A DNA stretch of 64,000 bases from Dentipellis sp. KUC8613 (taxonomy: Eukaryota > Basidiomycota > Agaricomycetes > Russulales > Hericiaceae). The position numbers and the translations under genes were made by a program. The notes beneath the pieces were generated by a model that was given only the letters and a program-made list of their open reading frames with translations, had not been told where the DNA came from and did no database searches. This document shows positions 22,097 through 33,500 of the stretch, one piece after another; positions within the stretch are counted from its first letter, which is position 1, and each line of letters begins with the position of its first letter. Location of the stretch: contig NSJX01000005.1 of assembly GCA_002286715.1 (NCBI GenBank), positions 625,959-689,958 of the forward strand. The letters are read 5' to 3'.

Positions 22097-24706
22097 ATGT
22101 TCGTCCCTACATGGAGGGCTTTCAACAGGAACACTCCAGACAGACGTCCCCGAGGAGGCGCACCACCACCGAACGCGGCGCATCATGAAGACGCACAACC
22201 GAATGAAGTGATGAACAGACGTATGGACATGCCGCCATCCATTCAAACGACAGCTCCTCCGAGGATCTTCAATTCATTCACTTGGAAAGGCAGACGGGGA
22301 GGCAGGGGAGGGAGAGGTGGAAGAGGTGGAAGAGGCGGATCATCGGGACCGGAGAGGGGGAGATGGCAGCACCCACTGCCTGCTAGGCCTCCTTCGAGCA
22401 ACGATTGGAGAGAGCAACCTAGTCAAGGTGTGTTACACAGCCCCTCAAATCTATGCAGTGAACTTATCCGTAGCGGCGAACTAGCCATCAGGTCCTGGCA
22501 AGTTCACCGCGGCGGCGCAAACGGGCACCTTCGTCTCAACTCTTCGACCCCGCCGCAACATTCAATGCCTCCTCCCCCCATGCCCTCCGAGCCTCCAGCG
22601 TCCAGTCCATCTGGAGCACAGGAAAGGGTGGAAGAAACTAATAACCCAAGTCCGATCGTCCCGCCGCCTGAAAGTGCCACAAGAGAGTCTCCGGCACGGC
22701 CATCCACATCAGGCGAGGCGAAAGTGATCGTGAAGGACGAACCTAGTCCCTCACCATCTATGCCATCACGCCCGTCATTCGTGACTTCAGGTGCAAAATT
22801 GTATGCGCCTGTCCCGCCCACATGCAAGTCGACTGCCAGTGGATACAAGGCTGCGAGGGCTGTCTGGGCGAAGCAAGAGGCTGACGCTTTGAAAGCCCGA
22901 GGGCTGCGCATAACACGGCAATTCATCAGGCGAGTAAAACGTTAATTGCCTTCGTGGTATCAAAGTTACTGAGATACGGAAATAGAGATGATGGCATGGT
23001 TATCGACTGGTGAGCAATATCGCAAATGCTTCCGGTTATGTTGTGCTAAATTGAAATTCTCTCGAACGAAGGGAAAGTGAACGACCAGTCGCATCTGATA
23101 CTCTGGAACCTTACACGACTAATTTGGGCGAGGTCATCGAGCGTGCATATGAGCTCAATCATCAGGCCATGCAGACATTGCTTCCGAAAAAACGCAAGCG
23201 TACGCAGGCTGCGTCTCAGCCGTCTTCGCAAGGGTCGACAGCTGCGGATGCAATCAATATTGATGCCTTGGAACCCGCGACGACCCCCACCGGTCTTCCC
23301 TCACCAGCACCCTCTTCTTCGGCGAGGCCACACAGTCGTCTTTCCCAATCGCTTCCATCACGGCGATCCGCAGAGTCACGTTCAAGTCAACCTCCAGTCT
23401 CGGCGTCAACTCGCAGTAGCAAACGGCTTTCGCCAGCAAACTCACAACCTCATTCCGAAAAGGGGAAGGGCACTGCGGAACACGCTGGCGCTCCTTCGGC
23501 ACCTTCAGTTGCCAGCACTTCGTCGCCTCGCCCATTGGCCCGCATGCCCCTCCCCTCTTCCAAATCCGCCAGCCCGGCCTTGCAGTATCCGGCTTCCAGC
23601 CCGTCCCATAGTGCATCCCAACACTCGCCAGCGCGCTTCACTGCGCTCCTAGACCGGGTCAAGCGCAGCCGCAGATCTGCGGGCGAAGCAGAAGCCAGTA
23701 CTGGACCATTCAATACGCAGCAAACGAAGACTCCCTCCCCGAAACGTGCACGTTACGCCTCGGTGCATGCTGATTCTTCCGCAGTGGATGATGCGGTTTT
23801 GGGGTTGGCCGCCGACGCTCTTACTTCCCAGGGGGCTACCAATGGAGAGTATCTACCGGTGATACACGACGAGCGCCCAGTCTCCCGAGGGAGTAGCAAG
23901 AGTAAAGACAAGGGAAAGGGAAAGGCACGCGAAGACGTCTTCCGCATTGAAGCTGATCCTGCAATTGGACGTCCAGCTGTGGAGATCAGCGCTGAGGCTT
24001 ACCGCAGCCCCTACGTTGAGCATGGAGCTGAAGCTGAAGACTGGCCTACGACAGACGAGGCGAACGAACTCGGCGGCGCGGCTGTCGCATTCCTGCAACA
24101 GTCAGTGAAACCGACTTCGATGTGTATCTTTGCGCTCACGCCGTTTGACAGATACGTCAACCTTTTCGATGAGGATCGGCCAAGCTTGGCTAGCGCGTAT
24201 GCGCATGATGCCACGTTTTCCTGCAAGGTACATCGCGTCAAAGGTGCGCGGTCAGCATCGGTCGTTTCAAGCAGTCTACCTGGTAAGTACGATTCTCAGC
24301 TCTTTATCTGGATAATGATGCTTACATGGAAGAAAAAAGAATGCGATATTCAGCACGGACGCCTGGCTGTGGTATCAGAACTGCTATCTCTGGGCGACCT
24401 CAGGTTCTGCTCCGACGACACAGTGGATCTCCACTACGATGTGGCTCACCTCGGGAACCGTATCGGCGTTTTGCTGGTGGTGGGCGGCACGTTGGTCAAT
24501 TCAAGAATGTATCATACGCAATCTCTTCCTTTCACAATGAGCTTCGTCTTGCGCCGCAAGAACCACGATCCGGAGGACGAGTGCGTATTTTGTTCCGGCC
24601 GTCACTTGTTCTCGTTCTGACGCAAGGGTTGCCTTTTAGAGCAACGGAGGCGCTGTGGCCTCTTGTTGCTGTTACCCATCAAATCATCTTGCAGGACCTA
24701 TCTTAA
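22097..24706 (+). CDS. RGG-repeat / NTF2-like domain protein (Mex67/NXF-type NTF2 fold)
   Basis: The N-terminus has an RGG-type run (KGRRGGRGGRGGRGGRGG), a common RNA-binding segment. A low-complexity Ser/Pro region follows, and the C-terminus holds an NTF2-like domain: VAFLQQYVNLFDEDRPSLAS, HDATFSCKVH, GRLAVVSELLSLGDLRFCS, VDLHYDVAHLGNRIGVLLVV, FTMSFVLRRKNHDPEDEATE, ALWPLVAVTHQIILQDLS. This resembles the NTF2-like part of mRNA exporter Mex67/NXF1. No leucine-rich repeats or C-terminal UBA-like domain are visible, so it may be a distinct protein. The intron at 22930-22985 uses a GC donor and joins QFI to RDDGMVIDW; the next joins W to ESERPVASDTLEP. A nuclear RNA-related role is inference. 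Confidence 0.7.
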
Positions 24707-25205
24707 TCGTAAATATTGTATCATCGTTTTACCCTGTCTATAGTTACATTTCGTCATGTCTGCCCTTCACAGCTCATTGTATCCGTCTTTGTGTAGCGTG
24801 ATTTTTCTTGATGGGGACACTTGTGTCACGCAATAGGGAGTCACTTGTATTGGTCAGAGGACACGCATGTTTTCTTCTTCATACAAAAGCACTCGGATCG
24901 ACGAATGTATAGTACTGCAATTCTCAATCTTTCGCAATGCCACACCACAGGCTTTTTTGCACCTACGTATCAGAAAACATAGGCATCTCTGCAGAAGTTC
25001 GTGATCGAACACGTTGCACCGCACCGGCTGTACCGGCGTTAGCAGCTCGAAGTTGCAAAGCGTAGTGCTACCCACGTGGCAGTGTTAGGATCAGAAGCCG
25101 TAGCCAAACAACGCGGTAACGCCGGTGGCGGGCCCGTGACATGCGCTCCGAGCACAGGCCCCAAGCTTCAACTTGAGCTTGCATCTCGGAATCACTGCAA
25201 AGACG
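24707..25205. other. Intergenic; 5' flank of CWC27
   Basis: Nothing beyond the 3' flank of the NTF2-like gene and the upstream region of the cyclophilin gene. Confidence 0.55.
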
Positions 25206-27304
25206 ATGGCACTTCCCACCAAAGGCCGTGTGGTCATCGAAACCACTGCTGGCGACATTGATATCGAGCTGTGGTCGAAGGTGCGGCTGCTATTGCTGGG
25301 AGATCTTCGCGGAGCACCGCTGATTCGGGTGGACATCTCAGGAAGCCCCCAAGGCATGTCGGAACTTCCTGGCGCTAGCAATGGAGGGTGAGCGACTGCT
25401 TTCTGGGTCCAACATCCATAGTTCTTACTGACCTGTCATCTCAGGCTACTACGACGGCGTTATATTTCACCGGTAGGTGTTCTGTCAACCAGAACCCCGC
25501 AGCGCGCAACTCACTCCGTCTGCAGTATCGTGCCAGACTTTCTTGTCCAGACAGGTGATCGCACGGGCACAGGCGGCGGTGGAGAGTCGTTCTTTGGAGG
25601 TGCGTGTGTCGCGCGTGAGACCCGTTCCTCGCATTTCATCTCAGTGACAGCCGTGGCCTGCAGAACCGTTCGAAGATGAGATACATCCACGGCTCCGCTT
25701 CGCGCATCGCGGCTTGGTCGCAATGGCAAATAATGGGACGAAGAACTCGAATGATTCGCAGTTCTTCATCACACTAGGTACGCATGGCTCTGTGTCTGTG
25801 GGGAGAGGTTGTTGACATTCGATTGCCTAGATCGTGCTGACGAGCTTCACGGTAAACATACGTTGTTTGGAAGATGTGTCGGGGACACAATCTACAGTGC
25901 GTACACGCCATCTCAATTCGGGGTTCATACTAATGCTCGATTCCGATATCCGCAGACGTTATGAAGATTGGCGCTATGGGTGAGGCATCCAATTTCTTCT
26001 AATCCGTATCAAGTCTCATATATTACCCCCCAGAAATCGACGAAAACGGCCGACCACTATAGTAGGTATCAGCTCAGTACGCCCACCGACTCAGTTGCTG
26101 ACCTGCGCAAAGCCCGCCAAAAATACGCAGCATCAGAATCATTGAAAACCCATTCGATGACATCGTGCCTCGGATCACTGCAGAGGAGAAACGGGCACAA
26201 CAGCGTGCACGGGAACAGGCGAAGCTCGAGCGCGAAGAGCATGAGCGGCGAAAGGGTGCCAAAAAGTCAGTCGGTCTCAGTTGCCAAGTGTCCTTGTTCC
26301 TGACTTATTGTGCTGTGTGCTGCTAGAGACACGAAGCTTTTGAGCTTCGGTGCTGACGAGGAAACCGAAGGCGAATCTAGTGCTGCTGCGTTCAGGAAAA
26401 AGAACATAGTGCGCCCTGACTGTAGGTGACCATTTAGTTCTTAGTGTCGCAGTGATTGAGCACTACGTGCCTAGTGGTCGATAATCCAGAGCAGTCGGTC
26501 CCTATGCCGGACATCATTGCCCCGCCGAAACCTGCGAAAACCCCGAAGTCTGATGACCGACCTGTCGAGAAACCCAAAAAGGTTCGTATTGAAGTTGCAT
26601 TCAATAATGAGCAAGATGGATGGTATCAAACTAATGCTCTGGTATAGGCCGATAAGCCGGCGGTCAAAGGAGAGCCCGAGGATTTATCTCGTATACGGGA
26701 GAAGCACTCTAAGGAACAGGCGGCTACTAGGTACGTCGAGCGCCCATTCGTTTGATTTCGATGGGACATGAACGTGGGGTATAGCAATTCGCGCCAGGCG
26801 GAGATTGAGAAGATGGAGGCCGAGATTCGCAAGCTCAGCAAACGCGGAAATGAAAGTGACGACGAGCCGGCGAAGAAGAAGGTGAAGAAGTCCTATCTTG
26901 AAGAGGAGTTGTCCAAGTACTCGAAAGGCCGGGGACTCCACAAGAAGGATCGGAAGAAGGACGAGTCTGATGTTCTGGCTGCGCTCAGCAGCTTCAGATC
27001 AAAACTACAGAGCTCAAAATCCTTGGATCGTGATGATGAAGAGGACGAGGAACGACGCCCGGCGGAAGACGGCGAAGCACAAGACATTCCAGGAGAGGGT
27101 GATGGGATGGAGGTGGACGATGATCGAGGATTCATGTCGCACCTTCTGCATTTCCCCAAGGGCAACGAGGAGGAGGTGCAGAAGGCTGAAAGGGACTACG
27201 AGGTCATTGACCCGCGGCAGCGCGGTGCTAAAGCCCGAGAAGAGGAGCGAGAGCGCAAACGGGCGATGAAGCAAAAGGGTGGCGGTCGGGGCTACAGGAG
27301 GTAG
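25206..27304 (+). CDS. CWC27: Spliceosome-associated cyclophilin CWC27
   Basis: Cyclophilin-type protein of activated spliceosomes. Exons, many very short, spell MALPTKGRVVIETTAGDIDI, EAPKACRNFLALAMEG, YYDGVIFHR, IVPDFLVQTGDRTGTGGGGE, GLVAMANNGTKNSNDSQFF, ELHGKHTLFGRCVGDTIYN, then IIENPFDDIVPR. A charged C-terminal half follows (KKKVKKSYLEEELSKYSKG, MSHLLHFPKGNEEEVQKAE, YEVIDPRQRGAKAREEERE), which is CWC27-specific. The residue at the position of the substrate-binding Trp of cyclophilin A is Glu (DELHGKH), as expected for a CWC27 with little or no isomerase activity. About ten introns of 45-65 nt interrupt it. The ATG at 25206 is the first in frame. Confidence 0.93.
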
Positions 27305-27780
27305 CCGGAGAAGTGAGTCGTGCGCTCACTTGTATGATATCATCATGTCCGTTGTGCTTCCTATGGGCATGTTCCACGGCCGGCGCACTAAGATTGCTAG
27401 CCGCTGTATTGCTGTCGATTTGGGAGGATGCTTTTACTCTCTCGGCGGCGGTAGTTGCCATTTGCCACATGTACTGTAGTACTACCGCACGGATCAGCTC
27501 GAGCGTCAAAGCCCGACCCTGCATGAAACACTGTCGCGACCGTATGAACTTGCATTTGGAACAAAGGAAACGTGCTATAAAGTCCAAGTCCAAAGGTGTG
27601 AGGCCCTTGTACTTGAACAAGGTCCGGCAGAGCCACAATCCGAGGTGAGAGATTTGTGTTTGTTTGGTCGGCGGAAGCACTGTGGACGCTCGGCATGTGC
27701 TGACGGTTCACGCTTCCAAAGTCTCCCTATAACCCCACTCGCATCTTTCCTGTACTTCATCTCGCAAATCCACATCCATT
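27305..27780. other. Intergenic / UBC6 promoter
   Basis: Between CWC27 and UBC6, same orientation. No gene recognised. Confidence 0.55.
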
Positions 27781-29123
27781 ATGGCTACCAAGGCCGCCTA
27801 CAAACGTGTATGTGGCTTGCCACACTTGCCTGGCGTCAGCCTGCTAATCCCCCGATCCGCAGCTCTCGAAGGAGTATGTCGCTATGCAGAGGGAGCCACC
27901 TCCGTTCGTCTGGGCCGCACCTGATGAGAAGGATATCTTGACTTGTGAGTTAGCTATAACCTTCACTCGTCTGCCACCCGTCTGACCGCGATGTAGGGAA
28001 CTTCATCATCGTATGTCTTACTGTTGAAGTGGTCCGCAATGTCCCCTGATGGCCGCTTCTGTGCGCAGCGCGGTCCCCCAGAGTCCCCCTTCGAAGGCGG
28101 CGAGTACCACGGAGCCCTACTCTTCCCTGCTGAATACCCGTTCAAGCCCCCAGGGATCAAGGTGCGTCTGAAGTCTTTGTGTGGCTGACATGCTATCTTA
28201 TCATTGGGTTGGGGCAGATGTACACTCCCTCTGGTCGCTTCCAGCCTGACAAGAAGATTTGTTTCTCAATGTCGGACTTCCATCCCGGAACCGTACGTGC
28301 TGTGCGTCTCTGGGAGTAGTGCCGAGCTGATCGTCTATTGTTTTGACAGTGGAATCCAGCATGGAGCGTAGCAACTATGTAAGTGTTGAAGCTTTGGCTT
28401 TGTGCTGTCTACAGTGCTCTACTTTTCTTTCCTTTCTTGTGTGAGGCACTCAAGTGCTGACCGTTTGCTTCGTTCTTCAGATTGACCGGCTTGGTCTCTT
28501 TCATGCTATCAGACGAGATGACCACAGGATCAATCACCACATCTGAGTCAGACAAACGCGCTTATGCAGGTCGAAGTCATGGGTGGAATCTGGAATCCCG
28601 GCGCTTCAGGGAGGCGTTTCCGGAAGTAAGTCCGGGTCTATCTCTACCTCTATCCTGTCTCGATTCGATGCTATGATCGCGTGTCAAGATCTCCGACCAG
28701 AGCATGTTGGGATATCTATCACTGCACCAGTTTCCTGTTCAGCATCTGACATGGTGATACTAACATTCTGCGTTTGCTTTGTCATAGTATTGCACTCCTT
28801 GTCCTCGAGATGTGCCCAATATGGCGCAGAAGGAACGGGGCATACCTGCGAAACCACCCGCCCCCTCTCCCTCGCCGCCTCAGACATCACGACCAGCTCC
28901 TATAGCAACCTCAACCTCAGCTGCTGCTCCAGTAAAGGGTACCGCCGTTATCCGTCCTCGGAAGGTCGTGAAGGCCAGCGGTGTGCCGACTACTGTACCA
29001 GGAAACGGCGACACTAGCAAGGGATGGGCGGCGTCGTGGCGTCAGTTAGTCTGGGAGAAATGGCGCTGGGGCGTCCTGATCGCATTGGCCGTTGTTGTGT
29101 CGAGGTTCACGTCGAGTGTTTGA
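27781..29123 (+). CDS. UBC6: Ubiquitin-conjugating enzyme E2 Ubc6 (ER tail-anchored)
   Basis: E2 enzyme of ER-associated degradation, the UBE2J2 class. Spliced reading: MATKAAYKRLSKEYVAMQRE, FVWAAPDEKDILTWNFIIRG, EGGEYHGALLFPAEYPFKPP, then SGRFQPDKKICFSMSDFHPG and WNPAWSVATILTGLVSFMLS. The catalytic Cys is residue 87, the same number as in yeast Ubc6. The C-terminus is a Pro/Ser linker, then a single membrane segment (WRWGVLIALAVVVSRF) almost at the end, as in tail-anchored Ubc6 with its active site facing the cytosol. One exon (27997-28010) is only 14 nt. The start is the only ATG that fits the family N-terminus. Confidence 0.96.
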
Positions 29124-29482
29124 TCCTGGCTATGTCAACTGCGGCCCCTGTAGCGATAACTCAGATGAAGAGGCGTCTTCCACGGCAGTCATAGAATGGA
29201 TGCGGTGATGTATTTTCCAATGATTTACGCCTTTCAATGTGCATACATTCACTGTTCTTTGGTTTTCTCGGGGCGCTCTCTACCATGGGTCTTTTCTCGC
29301 TACCCTTCACACTCTCCTTATTGTTTCACGCCTCACCACTCTCCGATATCCCGTTGGTTGCCTTCTACCTTGCGTACGTTCGTGACGTTCTCCACGAGAA
29401 ATGGCGTTGTATGTTACTTTACTCTATGGGAATACAGCTAATCCGCACTCTGCGTTTTGCATCCTTCATTGTCCTTCAATAT
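29124..29482. other. Intergenic, convergent 3' ends
   Basis: AT-richer spacer between the 3' ends of UBC6 and thymidylate kinase. No gene recognised. Confidence 0.6.
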
Positions 29483-30336
29483 TCATGGCTGATTAATTCC
29501 TTCCCATAATCGAGGTATGGGCCCTGATACACCCCCTACAAATGGCTCTACAGCCTTCCAGATATCCGCAGTGACTGCCTCTAGAGTCTGCCCCGCGTCG
29601 ACAGTGACCCATCGGCTATGGTTATTCTTCTCGTACTGGGCGATTGTCTCCTCCGCCATCCGAGCAAAGACCTGCCTCACCTTCCGCTGAGTCTCTTCCT
29701 TCTCGTATCGCTCCTCGCCATACCCACCCCTCTCCTTCGCCTTTTCTGGCGTGATGTCTAGAAACAGGACGAGATCCGGCGCGGGCAGTGAGACATCCGG
29801 TGCGCGGCACCACTCAAACGGGAGCCCTTTCGACGCCGAAAACGCGATGCCGGAGAACGCGTAGCGGTCACACAGGATGGTCGTGCCCGCGTTCAGAGTC
29901 TCTTCGATGGACGTCCTGGTGTGGTACGCAGTAAAGGCAAACAAGCAAAAGCGAAAAGGCGATGTCAGTCTGGCGCCGCACGAACGCCAGGCGCCGGATC
30001 GACCTACGCGAGCTCCCAGCGGTTTGCAGAAAACAGCAGATGCACGGTGTGATCGTCGAGATCGGACTCGGAGCGCAGATATGAATCAATCATCCTCCCG
30101 ATGGGCGTCGTCCGATCTGATCTCGCGAGCGTCGTCGGTCAGCTGGAGACAAGGCGGGGCGGACATCTCTGGAAGGAAGGGCGGAAGCGGATGGGCTCAC
30201 CAGGGAATTTGTGCAGCTGGACCGCGATGCGTTCCGCCTGGAGCCGCTCAACCAGCGTCGCGGCCTGCGTGCTCTTGCCTGATCTATCGAGACCCTCGAT
30301 CACGATGAAGGCACCCCGCTTTTTGGAGGAGGACAT
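29483..30336 (-). CDS. CDC8: Thymidylate kinase
   Basis: Phosphorylates dTMP to dTDP with ATP, the last unique step toward dTTP. Exons 30201-30336, 30008-30116 and 29483-29915 give 225 residues. The P-loop is FIVIEGLDRSGKSTQAATL; the substrate-site segment reads FPDRTTPIGRMIDSYL; LLFSANRWELATSIEETL is followed by TTILCDRYAFSGIAFSASKG (the DRY motif). The lid region is ERGGYGEERYEKEETQ. Length and all key residues are normal. Three ACGCGT boxes sit 105-166 bases upstream, consistent with G1/S-timed transcription as known for yeast CDC8. Confidence 0.96.
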
Positions 30337-30440
30337 GCCCGTTTGGAGAGAGTGGGATGTTTTGGGATGGAAGATGTGCGTCGACGATAGGGGGTAGGTG
30401 AACTGGAATGAGGGTAGGAAGAAAGGAATGGTCAGAAGAG

Positions 30441-30502
30441 ACGCGTCTCGTCGCGCCGCGTGATCACGACGCGTCTATTACGTGGACAGGGTACGTACGC
30501 GT
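30441..30502. promoter_or_regulatory. Three MCB (ACGCGT) motifs upstream of thymidylate kinase
   Basis: ACGCGT occurs at 30441-30446, 30469-30474 and 30497-30502, each exactly 28 bases from the next. This is the core site of the G1/S factor MBF in yeasts. It lies about 105 bases before the start codon of the minus-strand gene. Confidence 0.65.
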
Positions 30503-33500
30503 CGGACGACACGGTCGCTCCCTTGAAGTCGTCCTGAACCTCGTCAGCGGTTGAAGTAAAATATCTGCCTATACTCCAGTTTAAACGGCACCATTACTAT
30601 CAACAGCTTCGACACATCCATACCATTATGATTTATGATGTCTGAGAAGTTGACGAAGACGTGTATGGCGGCTTCTGGACACCTCGCCCCGACTGGGCGA
30701 CACGCTTCTGCTGGAAGGCCCTTTGATAATATCTTCGACGGTCAGTACTGTCGGTCTTTGAATCATGTTATTCTCACCAATCCTGTAAGGGCTATATTCA
30801 GGACACTCTTCCATACAGAAATTTTTCGAAGGACCGGCCTTCGTGGATTCTATTGGCCGCCACCGCTTCCTCTCTGGCCATTGAGTCCCAAGCCGTTCCT
30901 TTCAGACTGCTCCAATTCCTGAAGAGACATACTTCGATCTCCGAGGTGTCCGCTGGTCAGCTGCGTCTACGGCACCGACGTGTCCACCCTCTAGCGGCCA
31001 TCGAGGTGATCTCTCACACCTACGTCGAACAAGACACTATCAGAGGCACCCAGCGTCAGGACGCAGAACAAGGACCACCAGATAGAGCCTCTGTCGCAAT
31101 CAAGCTTCAACACGAGTTGCTGAAACGGGAACAACAACCTGTTCGGCTGCCGCGCCTTCTTTCCCTCGGTTCTATGAAAGTGACTATGTTTAACTCCAGC
31201 GAACGTTCTCAACCAAAGCGGTAACATGACGCCTGTGAGTATTTCTCAGTGCGCATCTTTCGAGCAAGGTCACAAGTCCTCATCAGATGTTGCTTTCACC
31301 ATGGCGATGCTACGTCGGCCGGTCAGCGTCGGCCCCCACTGCCAGTCAGGTGGGCCAGCTGCCAAAAGTACCCTGGTGCAGTCTCGCGGTCCTCGGACAA
31401 GGGGCTCATCACGCCTTCGCCAGTCTTCGCGAACAAGTGCAAGGACCGCAGCTTTGGTTTCTTACCGCTCTCTAGGGTGGTCTTGGACCATCCCCACCCT
31501 TGGACCGTCGTCTGCACCGCGGTGCCGCACACCTTGCCCGACCCCGACCCCGACATTACCCCCCTGTCCCCTATGTATCGCCGAACGTTCTTCCGAAGTT
31601 TTCCACAGCGATAAGTATGCCATCTCGAGCCAACGGCCAATGGAAACCAGCTCATAACTATTATCACCGTCCCTTTCTGCTCGACGATGCGCCACCCCCA
31701 TCTGCTCTACCGCTGCCGCGGCGTTGGGACATGACAGGCGTTCTCAGCGAGCACCTGTACCCGTCCAGCGCCATACTGACGTGCCAAGGTCATAACCACG
31801 TTGGCGGGGTTTACCATCGTGGGGGTCACGTTCGCCCAACATGGATGGTGCATGACACGGTACCGATCCTAGTTGCCAAGCGATGCAGGATTCCCTGCCT
31901 GGGCTCGAAATAGCGAGCACGCCGGCCTCACGCACAGCGTATGCGTCGGTGGCCGTGGAATCCACAATCACAGCGATACCTGGGTGCACACGCCCGGTTG
32001 ATCTGGTTTAACCCGTGTACAACGCCGTACGAGGCTTACAGGCACACGGCGACGTCTGCTGCCAGGGCTGAGCGTCGTTCGCGCAATATTCTTCTGGATT
32101 CTGCGGAGCCGACAAGGTCAGGCGGGCTTTGGGCCGACATAAGGTTTTCGATCTGCGTTCAAGTATGGACATGCAAGGAAAAGGCGTGTCTGCACAGCGC
32201 CACGGCCACCAGACGCAGCCCTCACTCCGGGCGCCGCATCGCGGATATACTTAGGTGGGTGTACGAGCCATTATTCGAAACTGGGATTAATTCCCTCACA
32301 CGCAGTCACCGCGTTCCCGTGCAGTACACGGGCCCTACGAGAGGCCACACTGATACAGATGCATCGCTGTGATATTCACACAGGTTTTTTGGCACAAGGA
32401 CAGGCTTAGTAGGTCGGCCCATCGATCCTTACGGTGTGAAATTTCGTTGATGCCTGGAACACACAGGGGAATCTGGGCTAGCGTGTTGCCTCTCATCCCT
32501 TGGGGCTTCTCCAAGCCGATGTCGTTTAGAATGACGCGTTGGAATGGAGGCGCCCGTGCTGTAGGCTTCTCTCGGATGCCCAGAATAAGATTCCTTGATC
32601 GTCGTGGGTATCTCGCTGTTGTTGCGGCGAAAGTTATTCTTTCCGTGTCCGTCTCGCACCCTTGAGGCTCTCATGCCTCCGATTCCGATTCCGTTAGCTT
32701 CTGTTCTCTGACACAGGCTGAGACGCCGCCCGAGCGCTATGAACGTGTCTTCTGCGCTGGCGCCTAGGCCGACGCTTTTTCTCTTGCAGATACACACCTC
32801 CACACTTCCCCCAACGGGCGCATCGGGCGATGACAAGCTCCAACTGCTCCCATGTTTGACGTACGCCGCGCAGCGCATGCGGTGCGCCTTCCTCGATTCA
32901 GCCGGTGATTCTGCCACGACGGCCAGCAGCAGACGACGTCCAGACGCACTCCGATCCGACATCCGGCCCCATCTCCGTCCTTCCCTGGTCCCAGTTCACA
33001 CCCGGTAATCATCCCACCGCACGGCGCCTCCGTTCCCACTGTGGCTGCTGCCCCGCGCTGCCAGCCACGGTCGTGCTTCTGCACGCAAGAATCTGCCCTC
33101 CGCCCTTCGGTGAAACTGCGGTGCTGTGTGGGGTAACGTCGCTGCACGGCTCCTTTGGCAACCCATACCCGAGCAGCACTCACACCGGCTGCGGGCCTGA
33201 GTACCAAGGGGCGCAGGGCGTGCAGATATCGGGCGCGATGGACGCACATATGACGATGCGTGGGCGCCGTCGACGGAATGCGGAGGACTGACTCATCCAC
33301 ATCGGGCATTCTGGGCGAAGCACGCCCCGCTCGGGCCTTGTCGCCGTTCTCTGCGGCTTCGCGTTCGCAATGTTGCTCGATTTGGACGCGATGGTCCTGC
33401 AATTTGGAGCCCTGGACGGATGCAGCGGCAGCCTTATCGCTTTGATCAGCGCCACGGTTGTGCTTGCGCTTGTGCGTGGGCGTGCTCGCGTGCAGCTCCC

